Below, piece by piece: positions 23,497 through 32,431 of a DNA stretch of 64,000 bases. The DNA is taken from assembly GCF_019603315.1 (NCBI RefSeq), contig NZ_CP080649.1:697501-761500 (forward strand). Direction: 5' to 3'. The notes beneath the pieces were generated by a model. It had not been told where the DNA came from. It worked only from the letters and a program-made list of their open reading frames with translations, and did not search any database. The position numbers and the translations under genes are program-made. The stretch's first letter is position 1. Every line of letters starts with the position of its first letter. The stretch is from Ruficoccus sp. ZRK36. Its GTDB lineage: Bacteria; Verrucomicrobiota; Verrucomicrobiia; Opitutales; Cerasicoccaceae.

Positions 23497-24516
23497 ATGA
23501 GCGAAACCAACGCCAGCCCCACCCCCGAGGCCCCTGCCGAGACGCAGCTGGGCGCGTTTCTGGCACTCAATCACCTGCCCGCGCCTGCCCGTGACGCTGA
23601 GAGCCTCGAAGCCTACTGGGAGGCCCTCCCGTGGGAGGAACGCCAAGCCAGCGGCTTTGCCTTGGAAAAGCTCCAGGCCGACTACCGGGCCTTTCTTGAG
23701 AGTGCGGGCAACGAGGCCTTTGGGGACATCCAGCCCATTGACGAGTTGACCGTCCTCAAGGGCCGCGACAAGTCCGGCCAGCCCGAGCGCTTCGACCTGA
23801 AATTCCGGCCCGGCGAAGTGGTCTGCCTCGTCGGCCCCACCGGCGCGGGAAAGAGCCGCTTCCTCGCCGACATCGAGTGCATGGCCCAGGGGGACACCCC
23901 GACTGGCCGCCGCGTCCTCATCAACGGCGAAGTCCCCGCCGGGGAGGACCGCTTCTCGGGCGAGAGCGGGCTCGTCGCCCAGATCACCCAGAACATGAAC
24001 TTCATCATGGACCTGACGGTGGAGGACTTTCTCATGATGCACGCCGAGAGCCGGGCCCTCAGCGACCCTCAGCAGGTCGTCGAGCGCGTACTGCGGGCCG
24101 CCGTGGATATGGCGGGGGAGCCCTTCGACGGGCAGACGCAGATCACCCAGCTTTCCGGCGGTCAGTCGCGTGCCCTCATGATCGCCGACGCCGCCTTTCT
24201 CAGCCCGAAGCCCATCGTCCTCATCGACGAGATCGAAAACGCCGGGGTGGACCGCAACCGCGCCCTCCAGCTTTTCGTGGAAAAGGGCAAAATCGTCCTG
24301 CTCTCGACCCATGACCCGATCCTGGCCCTCTCCGGTGACCGGCGGCTGGTCATCCGCAACGGCGCAGTGGCCGACGTCATCGAGCCCGGACCGGAGGAAA
24401 CCGCCGTCCGCACAAAGCTGGCCCGGCTGGACACCGTCACCGCCGGTATCCGTGAGCGCCTCCGCAAAGGCGAGCGCATCGAACTCTCCCACGCCGAGGC
24501 GCTGGACGGCTCTTAA
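23497..24516 (+). CDS. Stand-alone ABC ATPase with N-terminal extension
   Basis: A 339-residue protein. About 90 residues of non-ABC sequence precede a complete nucleotide-binding domain: Walker A GPTGAGKSRF, Q-loop QITQNM, signature LSGGQSRALMIAD, Walker B IVLIDEIENAG and H-loop LLSTHDP. There are no membrane segments and no permease gene nearby. The Walker B is followed by Glu-Asn rather than an Asp/Glu-Pro D-loop typical of importers. The gene follows the solute-binding-like and GTPase genes after 170 bases containing a repeat. I infer a soluble ATPase acting with the GTPase rather than a conventional importer; this is unproven. Confidence 0.8.
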   Translation: MSETNASPTPEAPAETQLGAFLALNHLPAPARDAESLEAYWEALPWEERQASGFALEKLQADYRAFLESAGNEAFGDIQPIDELTVLKGRDKSGQPERFDLKFRPGEVVCLVGPTGAGKSRFLADIECMAQGDTPTGRRVLINGEVPAGEDRFSGESGLVAQITQNMNFIMDLTVEDFLMMHAESRALSDPQQVVERVLRAAVDMAGEPFDGQTQITQLSGGQSRALMIADAAFLSPKPIVLIDEIENAGVDRNRALQLFVEKGKIVLLSTHDPILALSGDRRLVIRNGAVADVIEPGPEETAVRTKLARLDTVTAGIRERLRKGERIELSHAEALDGS

Positions 24517-24783
24517 GGTGATTCGCCCCCCTCAAAAAAGACTGGTTTCCGGGCCGTAAAGCCTCTATCTGTTACCGTCTTTAGTCCTTCCTGGCTCTGG
24601 CCGGAGGGAACCTTTGAGCATTTGGCTGTCAAAATGACGGTCCGCTGATTAACTTCATCGACTATTTGCCAACCATTGATTCATCCGCACACTGTAAATA
24701 CCACGCATACCGGCTAAACAGCGCCCGATGACGGGCCCCTGGACGTTCCTGAGGAACAGCCAAGACTAACCTAGGATACTTGC

Positions 24784-27700
24784 TTGAAGCAACCACTGCA
24801 CACCTCTTCCCAAGCCTCCAGCGAATCCGCCGCTCCCGATGCCGGCGCCGTACGCGCCCTTTACCGGTGGATGCGCCTGTCACGCGAAGTTGAAAAACTC
24901 GAAGCCCGCCTGATCAAGCGCGGGGAGGCCTTTTTCCACGTACAATGTGCCGGGCACGAAGCCATGGCCTCCCTGAACGAGTTTCTCGGCCCTCAGGACT
25001 GGCTCCACTGCCACTACCGTGACCGCGCCCTCCAGCTGGCCCGAGGCATCAAGCCCGAGACGATCTTTGACGCGCTCTTCGGGAATGCGCGCTCCAGCTC
25101 CAAGGGCCGCCAGCTCAACACCATGCACTCCGACCGCGAGCTGCATGTGATGACCATGCCCACCGCCGTCTCCAATAACCTGCTCCCCTCGGTCGGTGTC
25201 GCCGCCGAGGTCAAGGACCAGCCGGAGAAGCCTATCGTGTACTGCTCGATCGGGGAAGGCAGCACCCAGCAGGGGGACTTTTTCGAGGCCGTGGCCGAAG
25301 CCGTCCGGGACCAGCTCCCGGTCCTCTTCGTCATCCAGGACAACCATTTCGCCCTCTCGACCCTGACCGAGGGTAAGACCTTCTACAACCTGCCCAACGG
25401 TAAGAAGCACTACGAGCTCTTCGGGATGGAGATGACTCTCCTCAACGGCCGCGATGCTCTGGGCACCCGCGCTGGCTTCGAAAAGGTCGTTTCGAAGATG
25501 CGTGAAGACCGGGGCCCCGCCCTTGTCCTGCTGGAGACCGAGCGCCTCGGCAGCCACTCCAACGCCGACGATCAGAGCCTTTACCGCACCCCCGAGCAGA
25601 TCGAAAAGATCGCCGAGGAAGCCGACCCGATCTCCCTGCTGGCCAAGAAGCTGCCCGAGCTCGGCATCTCCGAGGACGAGATCAAGGAGATCGACGAGGA
25701 ATGCCGCAAGCTGGCCGAAGCCGCCGCCGAGGACTCCCGCAAGGTCCCGGCCCCCGCACTGGCCCCCGAGGTCAAGCGCCCCCTCTCCTCGCACTACCTT
25801 TCCAATAAGGAATACACCGGCAAGGACGGCGCCAGCGACCTGTCCATGCGCGAAGCCATCGTCGAGGTCCTCAAGGAACAGCTCGACAGCAATCCCGCCG
25901 TCAGCCTGTACGGGGAAGACATCGAGGACCCCAAGGGCGACGCCTTCGGCGTGACCAAGGGCCTTTCCACCGCTCATCCCGGACGCGTGCGCAACTCGCC
26001 CCTGGCCGAGTCCACCATCCTAGGCACCGCCATTGGCCGGTCCATGGCTGGCGGTCAGCCGGTGGCCTTCGTCCAGTTCGCAGACTTTTTCCCACTGGTC
26101 TACAACCAGTTCCACAGTGAGCTGGCCATCACCTACTGGCGCAGTGCCGGTGAGTGGGAGTGCCCGGTCATCATCATGGTCTCCTGCGGCGGCTACCGCC
26201 CCGGCACCGGACCGACCCACACGCAGACCATGGAGGCTATCGCCGCCCACAGCCCCGGCGTGGACGTGTTTATGCCCTCCAATGCCGGCGATGCTGCCGG
26301 GATGCTCCGCGCGGCCTTCGCCTCACGCCGTCCCACGGTCTTCTTTTACCCGAAAAACCTTCTCAACAACCGCAGCCTGTGCACCTCTGCTGACATTGAT
26401 AGGCACTGGGTACCCGCCGGGCGTGCACGTGTCACCCGTGAAGGCACGGACCTGACCCTTGTCGGCTGGGGGAACACCCTCCCGCTGTGTGAGCAGTCCG
26501 CCGCCGCGCTGGATTCGCTCGGCGTGAGCGCCGCTGTCATCGACCTGCGCAGCCTCAGCCCCTGGGATAAGCCTCTCGTGACCAAGTGGGCCGAAAAGAC
26601 CGGGCGGCTCGTCGTCGTGCACGAGGACTCGCTTTCCTATGGCCCCGGTGCGGAAATCTGCGCCGCCGTCGTGGAGGCCGCTCAAAACCCCGTGGCCGTC
26701 CGCCGCGTGGCACGCCCCGACACCTACGTGCCCTTCCACTTCCCCAGCCACCTGGAGACGCTGCCCTCCGTGCGCAGCATCGTGACCGCCGCCGCCGACC
26801 TGCTCAAGCTTGAGATCGGCTGGAATCGCGAAGCCGACGAAAACGACGAACTTTTCACCATCGAGGCCATTGGGGTCTCCGCCTCCGACGACTCCGTCAC
26901 CATCGCCGAATGGCTGACCGAGCCGGGCAAAGAGGTCAAGGTGGACGACGTGCTGGGCGTCTTCGAGTCCGACAAGGCCGCCGCCGACCTGCTCTCTCCG
27001 CAGAGCGGGACCGTCGAGGAAATCCTCGTCGAGGCCGGAGGGACCGTCCAGATCGGTACACCCATCCTGCGCCTGCGCGTGGCCAACGAAATCGCCGCCG
27101 CCGCCGACTCTGCCCGCCGCGTCAAGGAAACCCCTTACCTGCTCTCTGAGCCCGCCAAGCCGATCCAGGCTGCCGCCTCCGTTGAGGCGCCCGCCATCGT
27201 GGCTCCGAAGGAACACTTTATCGGCATCAGCGGCATCGCTTCATCGCGAGGCTCGCGCCAGGTCTCCAACGCCGAGCTGCTGCAGCGCTTCCCCGACAGC
27301 TCCGAGGAAAAGCTCATCCGCCAGTGTGGTATCCACTCACGCCCGTGGGTGGCCAAGGGCGAGACGGTCCTCACCCTCGCGGTGGACGCCGCCACGCGCC
27401 TGCTCAGCAACCTCGATATGTCGGTCGATAACATCGACATGGTGATCTGCTCGACCACCACGCCCGACTTGGCCACGCCTTCTCTGGCCTGTCGCCTGCT
27501 GCACTCCATCGGCGGCGACCACGAGTGCCCGGCCTTTGACATCAGTGCTGCCTGCTCCGGCTACATTTACGGACTTTCCATCGCGCATGATTTCCTGCGC
27601 AGCCGCCCGGACGCACGCGTGCTCATGGTCACCTCCGAGGTGATGAGCTCGCTGCTGGATATGGAGGACTACGACACCGCGATCCTCTTCGGCGACGCCG

Positions 27701-28170
27701 CCACGGCCACACTTCTTGAGGGCCCCGCCATCGCGGACAAGCCCAAGTTCTGGCTCCACCGCCCCGCCCTCTCAGGCGAAGGCGAAACCGGCGAGTTCCT
27801 TTCTGTGCCGCTGCCCGATGCCACCCATAAAATCTCGATGAGCGGGGGCCGGGTCTTTCAGAAGGCCGTGCGCAAGATGCGTCAGATGCTCGAAACGGTC
27901 TGCGAACAGTGCGACACGCCGCCGACCGACCTGGAGGGCATCATCCCCCACCAGGCCAATGACCGCATCCTCGACGCCGTCGCCCGTCAGCTCCACATCG
28001 ATCCGGAGCGCGTCTGGCGTAATGTCAAGCTGGCCGGTAACACCTCCTCCAGCTCCATCCCGCTGTGTCTGGAAGAAAACCTCCACCGCATCAGCCCTGG
28101 CGCCAAGTACGGCCTGGTCGCCTTTGGTGGCGGCTACACCTACGCCGGTGCCATCGCCCACGGTGCGTGA
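24784..28170 (+). CDS. Four-domain fusion: 2-oxoacid dehydrogenase E1 alpha-E1 beta-lipoyl-ketoacyl synthase III
   Basis: One uninterrupted 1128-residue frame from a TTG (24784; no upstream ATG). Residues ~25-330: E1 alpha, with thiamine-diphosphate motif GEGSTQQGDF...QDN. Residues ~350-680: E1 beta (DLSMREAIVEVLKEQL, YGEDIEDPKGDAFGVTKGL). Residues ~697-770: lipoyl domain with lipoyl Lys731 in VFESDKAAADL. Residues ~810-1128: FabH-type synthase with Cys924 (DISAACSGYIYG), His1056 (IIPHQAND) and Asn1086 (LAGNTSSSS). E2 acyltransferase and E3 domains are absent. I infer that a branched-chain or other 2-oxoacid is decarboxylated, carried on the lipoyl arm and used to prime fatty-acid or polyketide-like chain growth; how the acyl group reaches the synthase Cys is unknown. 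Confidence 0.9.
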   Translation: MKQPLHTSSQASSESAAPDAGAVRALYRWMRLSREVEKLEARLIKRGEAFFHVQCAGHEAMASLNEFLGPQDWLHCHYRDRALQLARGIKPETIFDALFGNARSSSKGRQLNTMHSDRELHVMTMPTAVSNNLLPSVGVAAEVKDQPEKPIVYCSIGEGSTQQGDFFEAVAEAVRDQLPVLFVIQDNHFALSTLTEGKTFYNLPNGKKHYELFGMEMTLLNGRDALGTRAGFEKVVSKMREDRGPALVLLETERLGSHSNADDQSLYRTPEQIEKIAEEADPISLLAKKLPELGISEDEIKEIDEECRKLAEAAAEDSRKVPAPALAPEVKRPLSSHYLSNKEYTGKDGASDLSMREAIVEVLKEQLDSNPAVSLYGEDIEDPKGDAFGVTKGLSTAHPGRVRNSPLAESTILGTAIGRSMAGGQPVAFVQFADFFPLVYNQFHSELAITYWRSAGEWECPVIIMVSCGGYRPGTGPTHTQTMEAIAAHSPGVDVFMPSNAGDAAGMLRAAFASRRPTVFFYPKNLLNNRSLCTSADIDRHWVPAGRARVTREGTDLTLVGWGNTLPLCEQSAAALDSLGVSAAVIDLRSLSPWDKPLVTKWAEKTGRLVVVHEDSLSYGPGAEICAAVVEAAQNPVAVRRVARPDTYVPFHFPSHLETLPSVRSIVTAAADLLKLEIGWNREADENDELFTIEAIGVSASDDSVTIAEWLTEPGKEVKVDDVLGVFESDKAAADLLSPQSGTVEEILVEAGGTVQIGTPILRLRVANEIAAAADSARRVKETPYLLSEPAKPIQAAASVEAPAIVAPKEHFIGISGIASSRGSRQVSNAELLQRFPDSSEEKLIRQCGIHSRPWVAKGETVLTLAVDAATRLLSNLDMSVDNIDMVICSTTTPDLATPSLACRLLHSIGGDHECPAFDISAACSGYIYGLSIAHDFLRSRPDARVLMVTSEVMSSLLDMEDYDTAILFGDAATATLLEGPAIADKPKFWLHRPALSGEGETGEFLSVPLPDATHKISMSGGRVFQKAVRKMRQMLETVCEQCDTPPTDLEGIIPHQANDRILDAVARQLHIDPERVWRNVKLAGNTSSSSIPLCLEENLHRISPGAKYGLVAFGGGYTYAGAIAHGA

Positions 28171-28300
28171 CCGCACGGGACACTGAGGGGCTTCGCCCCT
28201 ACGGCACTGCGTGCCTACCCCACGCGCCGCACCCTGCGGGCACTCCGGCTGGAGCAGCAATGATGGGGCTGTGCCCATCGGTGAGTGACCGCACTCGACA
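28163..28300 (+). repeat. 3'-end-associated multi-hairpin repeat
   Basis: Begins inside the last codons of the fusion gene: hairpin GTGCG-TGAC-CGCAC (28163-28176), whose loop contains the gene's stop TGA, then AGGGGC-TTC-GCCCCT (28186-28200), GGCAC-TGC-GTGCC (28203-28215) and a degenerate GATGGG/CCCATC pair. Same family as copies at 32174, 41453, 51754, 52528 and 59446. Confidence 0.7.
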
Positions 28301-28402
28301 TTTATCGCTTCGCCCTACGCTCACTGCGTTCGCTGGCCAGCTGACAGGTGGGGACAGGGGACACGACTAGTGGGCCACAGCAAGTCACCACTCACCAGCA
28401 TA

Positions 28403-28684
28403 ATGAAATCCATTACAAATAAGGACATCCACAAATATATAGCTTTGATACTCCTTGCTATTGAGTTTGGCCTGCTGGTGCGCTTTATTATTAGCTTTAA
28501 GTATGATTTATCTATTCCCGTAGGTCCTACACCGGGACTCTTTTACATAGTATCTTTCAGCCTTTGCGTGTTTGCATATGTTAAGTACAGGGCTGAGCCC
28601 AAGCTACTGTTTTGGAGAGTCATACTTTTCTTAGCATTCATTGCCCTATTGTTCTTATTTCTCATTCCATCAACTGGCAGTTAA
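28403..28684 (+). CDS. Hypothetical small membrane protein
   Basis: A 93-residue protein from ATG 28403 (a GTG 11 codons upstream is possible). Three hydrophobic segments (about 10-27, 41-57 and 67-87) and little else. The gene is clearly A/T-rich compared with its neighbours and follows a repeat region, which suggests recent acquisition. I do not recognise the family. Confidence 0.5.
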   Translation: MKSITNKDIHKYIALILLAIEFGLLVRFIISFKYDLSIPVGPTPGLFYIVSFSLCVFAYVKYRAEPKLLFWRVILFLAFIALLFLFLIPSTGS

Positions 28685-28805
28685 CCGTGTCCTCATCCCC
28701 GAGTAACGACCGACTACCAGGTAACAAAGGGGCGGGTCAATTAATGTAAATATTGATTAGCTCCAGTTGGGATGTGAGTCGGGCAGGCAACCCGGTCCTG
28801 CCGCC

Positions 28806-29324
28806 TTACTTGTCCTTGAGTGTAAAGGAATCGGCGACCCCTAGCAGGGTTTCGCGAACGGTCGGGTCATCGCCCTCACGGGTCACGCAGGTGATCTCGT
28901 AGATCGCGGCGTCCTTAAAGACGACAAAGCTGTCCACGTAGCCCACCATGCCTTCAAAGAGCATTTCGGTTGAGCATTGGTAGGCATCATACCCGGCGAC
29001 TTTCTGCGCCGAGTAGTCTTCCAGCTCGACCCCGCGCTTACGGAGCTGAGCGGTCTTTTTATCCAGCCACTGCTGCGGGGTGACGCCATCAGCGAGCTCC
29101 CCGGTTTTGACAACCACCATGCCCCGGCGCTCATCGCGCTGCTCAGTGGTGACATCGATCACCATAAGATCGCTTCGGGAGCTGGAGGAAATGGCCAGCC
29201 AGCCCTGGGGCACATCCAGCGTGTAGCCGGTCCCATCGACCACGTCAGCCCGGGCTTCCGGAGAAAAGACGATACCCGCCAGCAGCACACCGACCGCCAG
29301 GTAAGATAATAGGCAATTTTTCAT
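28806..29324 (-). CDS. Secreted hypothetical protein, possible PsbP/DcrB-like fold
   Basis: A 172-residue protein from ATG 29324 (upstream TTG rejected). A signal peptide MKNCLLSYLAVGVLLAGIV ends near residue 26 (PEARA-D). The mature part begins GYTLDVPQGWLAI and has alternating strands with FVVFKDAAIYEITCV and a closing RETLLGVADSFTLKDK, a layout common to PsbP/DcrB-like envelope proteins. The function is unknown. Two Cys residues in the mature part (YQCST, ITCVT) could form a disulfide. It is divergent from the ABC exporter gene. Confidence 0.6.
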   Translation of the reverse strand: MKNCLLSYLAVGVLLAGIVFSPEARADVVDGTGYTLDVPQGWLAISSSSRSDLMVIDVTTEQRDERRGMVVVKTGELADGVTPQQWLDKKTAQLRKRGVELEDYSAQKVAGYDAYQCSTEMLFEGMVGYVDSFVVFKDAAIYEITCVTREGDDPTVRETLLGVADSFTLKDK

Positions 29325-29467
29325 TATAGATATTCTCAAGCAGGTACAGCAGTATGCGAACCAGTCTCACAGCGCAATCTATTCCCACGCCAGGACTGAG
29401 ACTAAAACTCAATAATCCAAGCATTGTTTGGACAAAGTGCAAAAACGTGCTTAGCTGACTCTTTTCC

Positions 29468-31219
29468 ATGAAAACCATCTGGCGTGTCGCCCAATACCTT
29501 TTCCGCTACCGGCTGCTTTACTGGCTGACGATCCTGTTTGCTGTGCTCTCAGTGGCCTTCACCCTGGCGATTCCTCGCTCGATTGAGACGCTCATCAACG
29601 ACCTCGGCGCGGCCAACATGGTCGGCATGTGGGTCAGCGTGACGCTGATTCTGGGCTGCTTCTTCGGCCGCGAGCTGTTTAACTTTTTCCGTATCCGGGT
29701 GAACAACATCCTGGAGCAGAAGGTGCTGCTGGACATGCGCCGCGACATCCACGCCAAGCTTCTGCGCCTGCCTGTGTCCTTCTACGACCAGCGCAAAAGC
29801 GGCGAAATCGCCTCCCGCGTGGTGGACGACGTCAACAACGTCGAGCGCGCGCTGCTGGATGGCACCGAGCAGGGGACGACCGTGCTGGTGCAGGTCGTCG
29901 GCATCACCGTGATGATGTTCCTCATGCAGCCGTTTCTGGCCTTCTGGGTGGTGCTGCCGCTGCCCTTCGTCCTCTGGTGGGCCTATCACTACGCGAAAAA
30001 GTCCCGCCGCCACTGGAGCGCGGTGCGTAAGTCCGCCGCCAACCTCAACGCCCTGCTGGTCGAGGACATCCAGGGTAACCGCATGATCCAGACCTTTGCC
30101 CTGCAGGAGCGCGAGTCCCGACGCTTCGAAGCACAGGCCGAGGACCTGCGCGGCAAGACGCTCAAGACGATGTTCCTGTGGTCCTTTTACATGCCCGGCA
30201 GCCAGTTCGTGGCCAGCCTTGGCATGGTGGCGGTGTTCGCCGCCGGGGGCTACCTGATCATCCACGACAAGGGCTTCACCGTCGGCGAGCTGTTCGCCTT
30301 CTTCTTTTACGCGCAGATGCTCTACATGCCGCTGTGGCGCCTGACCATGCTCAACCAGATGCTCGCCTCCGGTAAGGCCTCCGGCGACCGCGTCTTTGAG
30401 ATCATCGACGCCGAAGTCGAGGTGGACGATCCGCCCACGCCGCAGCCCTTCCCCGCCGGGAACATCGAGGTGAAGTTCGACAATATCGACTTCCGCTATC
30501 CGGGTCGCCCCGCTGTGTTGGAAAACTTTAACCTCACGCTGGAGCCGGGCAAGGTCACCGCTCTGGTCGGCCACACCGGCGCCGGTAAGTCCACCGTGGC
30601 CAACCTCGCCATGCGCGCCTACGACGCCACCTCCGGCGCCGTGTTGGTCAACGGCACGGACATCCGCGAGCTTTCCCTGCACGATGTCCACGGCCAAATC
30701 GGCCACGTCGCGCAGGAGCCTTTCCTCTTCGAGGGCTCCGTCCGCGAAAACCTCCTGCTCGCCCGCGAAGACGCCTCCGAGGAGCAGCTCCGCGCCGCCC
30801 TTGAGGGGGCCAGCGCATGGGAGTTTGTCCAGCGCCTGCCCGAGGGAATGGACACCAACATCGGCGAGAAAGGCATCCGCCTCTCCCAGGGCGAGAAACA
30901 GCGCCTGACCATTGCCCGCGTGCTTTTAAAGAATCCGCCGCTGGTCATCCTCGACGAGGCCACCGCCTCGGTGGACACCATCACCGAGCGCCAGATCCAG
31001 AGCGCACTGGACAACCTGATGGCGGACCGCACGGTCCTCATCATCGCCCACCGCCTCTCCACTGTCCGCAAGGCCGACAAGATCGTCGTCCTCGAAAAGG
31101 GCAAGATCATCGAGCAAGGTACCCACGACGAACTCCTGCTCCAACAGGGCCACTACGCCAACCTCTGGCTCCACCAGGTGGACGTCATCCAGGAGGACTT
31201 TGAGGAAACGCAGGCGTAA
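29468..31219 (+). CDS. ABC exporter, fused permease and ATPase (MsbA/multidrug type)
   Basis: A 583-residue half-transporter that acts as a homo- or heterodimer in the inner membrane. Residues ~1-310 hold six membrane segments and the exporter coupling region LRLPVSFYDQRKSGEIASRVVDDVNNVE. The ATPase domain has Walker A GHTGAGKST, signature LSQGEKQRLTIAR, Walker B LVILDEATASVD and H-loop LIIAHRL. The domain order and length match lipid A/multidrug exporters. The signature has Gln in the third position, as in many bona fide exporters. The substrate cannot be told from sequence; purU follows after about 100 bases but is functionally unrelated. Confidence 0.92.
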   Translation: MKTIWRVAQYLFRYRLLYWLTILFAVLSVAFTLAIPRSIETLINDLGAANMVGMWVSVTLILGCFFGRELFNFFRIRVNNILEQKVLLDMRRDIHAKLLRLPVSFYDQRKSGEIASRVVDDVNNVERALLDGTEQGTTVLVQVVGITVMMFLMQPFLAFWVVLPLPFVLWWAYHYAKKSRRHWSAVRKSAANLNALLVEDIQGNRMIQTFALQERESRRFEAQAEDLRGKTLKTMFLWSFYMPGSQFVASLGMVAVFAAGGYLIIHDKGFTVGELFAFFFYAQMLYMPLWRLTMLNQMLASGKASGDRVFEIIDAEVEVDDPPTPQPFPAGNIEVKFDNIDFRYPGRPAVLENFNLTLEPGKVTALVGHTGAGKSTVANLAMRAYDATSGAVLVNGTDIRELSLHDVHGQIGHVAQEPFLFEGSVRENLLLAREDASEEQLRAALEGASAWEFVQRLPEGMDTNIGEKGIRLSQGEKQRLTIARVLLKNPPLVILDEATASVDTITERQIQSALDNLMADRTVLIIAHRLSTVRKADKIVVLEKGKIIEQGTHDELLLQQGHYANLWLHQVDVIQEDFEETQA

Positions 31220-31324
31220 GTACGAGGCTGAGCTTTCAGGATAGTCTTCGCTCTTCAGACTCATCTCCTGCCCTAAACGCAGCCTTTACCTTGCGGAAAG
31301 ATTCGGCTTAGCTGGTGAGCTTTC

Positions 31325-32176
31325 ATGAAACCGCCCAGCATTATCGCCCTGCTCTCCGGGCCGGACCAACCCGGTCTGGTCGCCCGCGTCGCGGGCTGGA
31401 TCTACGAGCGCCAAGGCAACATCATCCACGCCGACCAGCACCGCGACAACGAAGCCGAGGTGTTTTTCCAGCGCGTGGAGTGGGTCCCCGCCGGGGACAT
31501 CGAGGAGGAGCGCACCGCGTTTCTCGCCATGGCCGAGGGCATCCTGGGCATGAATGCCCGCGTCGTGCTCTCTACCGACCGCCCCAAGGTCGCGATCATG
31601 GTCTCAAAGATCGACCACTGCTTTCACGACATCATCCTGCGCTTCCGGGCCCGGGAGCTGCCGGGTGAGCTCGTCGCCGTCGTCTCCAACCACGAGACCC
31701 TCGCCGCCGCCACGGAGGCCTACGGGCTGCCCTTTTACTACATCCCCGTCACCCGCGAGACCAAGGCCGAGGCCGAGGCCCAGCAGGTAAAAATCCTCCG
31801 CGAGACCGGGGCCGAGCTGGTGATCATGGCCCGCTACATGCAGGTCCTGAGCGAGTCTTTCCTCAAAAATGTGGGCTGCCCGGTGATTAACATCCACCAC
31901 AGCTTCCTGCCCGCCTTTGCCGGCGGCAAGCCCTACCACCAGGCCTACGAGCGGGGCGTCAAGCTGATCGGAGCCACCGCCCACTACGCCACCGCCGACC
32001 TCGACGAGGGGCCGATCATCGCGCAGGACGTGGCCCGCATCAACCACCGTCACGGTCCGCCGGATCTCGTGCGCCGTGGTCGCGACCTGGAGAAAACCGT
32101 CTTCGCGCAGGCCATCCGCTGGCATCTGGAGAACCGCATCCTCGTCTACCACAACAAGACCGTCGTCTTCGACTAG
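31325..32176 (+). CDS. purU: Formyltetrahydrofolate deformylase
   Basis: Hydrolyses 10-formyl-THF to formate and THF, balancing one-carbon pools and supplying formate to purine synthesis. The 283-residue protein has an N-terminal ACT domain (ALLSGPDQPGLVARVAGW, residues ~5-85) and a formyltransferase-type catalytic domain with VINIHHSFLPAF (Asn and His) and ATAHYATADLDEGPII (Asp). The stop TAG lies at the edge of a hairpin repeat (32174-32252). Length is normal for the family. Confidence 0.95.
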   Translation: MKPPSIIALLSGPDQPGLVARVAGWIYERQGNIIHADQHRDNEAEVFFQRVEWVPAGDIEEERTAFLAMAEGILGMNARVVLSTDRPKVAIMVSKIDHCFHDIILRFRARELPGELVAVVSNHETLAAATEAYGLPFYYIPVTRETKAEAEAQQVKILRETGAELVIMARYMQVLSESFLKNVGCPVINIHHSFLPAFAGGKPYHQAYERGVKLIGATAHYATADLDEGPIIAQDVARINHRHGPPDLVRRGRDLEKTVFAQAIRWHLENRILVYHNKTVVFD

Positions 32177-32252
32177 CGGGGTGCCCCCGCTGGCATTAAG
32201 GGGCTTCGCCCCTACGCTCCTTGCAGTCGCTACCCCCGGGGGCGCGCATCTA
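32174..32252 (+). repeat. 3'-end-associated multi-hairpin repeat
   Basis: Starts at the purU stop. Hairpins AGCGGGG/CCCCGCT, AGGGGC-TTC-GCCCCT and a tail CGCTCCTTGCAGTCGCTACCCC shared with the copies at 41453 and 59446. Codirectional with the gene it follows. Confidence 0.65.
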
Positions 32253-32309
32253 CTCACAATTGTATTTTAGAAGTACCCTGCCTCCACCTCAGCGGAGGTA
32301 TCAGTGATC

Positions 32310-32375
32310 CGCCAGGATCACAGATGCAGGACTGGTCCCGCCGGGGCATAGCCCCATCCATGCCGCCGGGTGCAA
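32310..32375 (-). repeat. Inverted copy of the multi-hairpin repeat
   Basis: On the minus strand it reads CCGGGT-TGC-ACCCGG, then GGCATGGATGGGGC-TAT-GCCCC. It faces the copy at 32174, and is the one copy not directly following a gene on its own strand. Confidence 0.55.
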
Positions 32376-32431
32376 CCCGGTATTGACTTGGCGGGCGCGG
32401 TGGCCAAGAGTGCGCCCCTTTTCCAGATACC

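Noticed and set aside
27208-28170. FabH-like domain considered as the missing OleA
   Set aside because: The active-site surroundings (DISAACSGYIYG, IIPHQAND) fit ketoacyl synthase III priming enzymes, not the OleA pattern, and it is fused to E1/lipoyl domains 13 kb from oleD.
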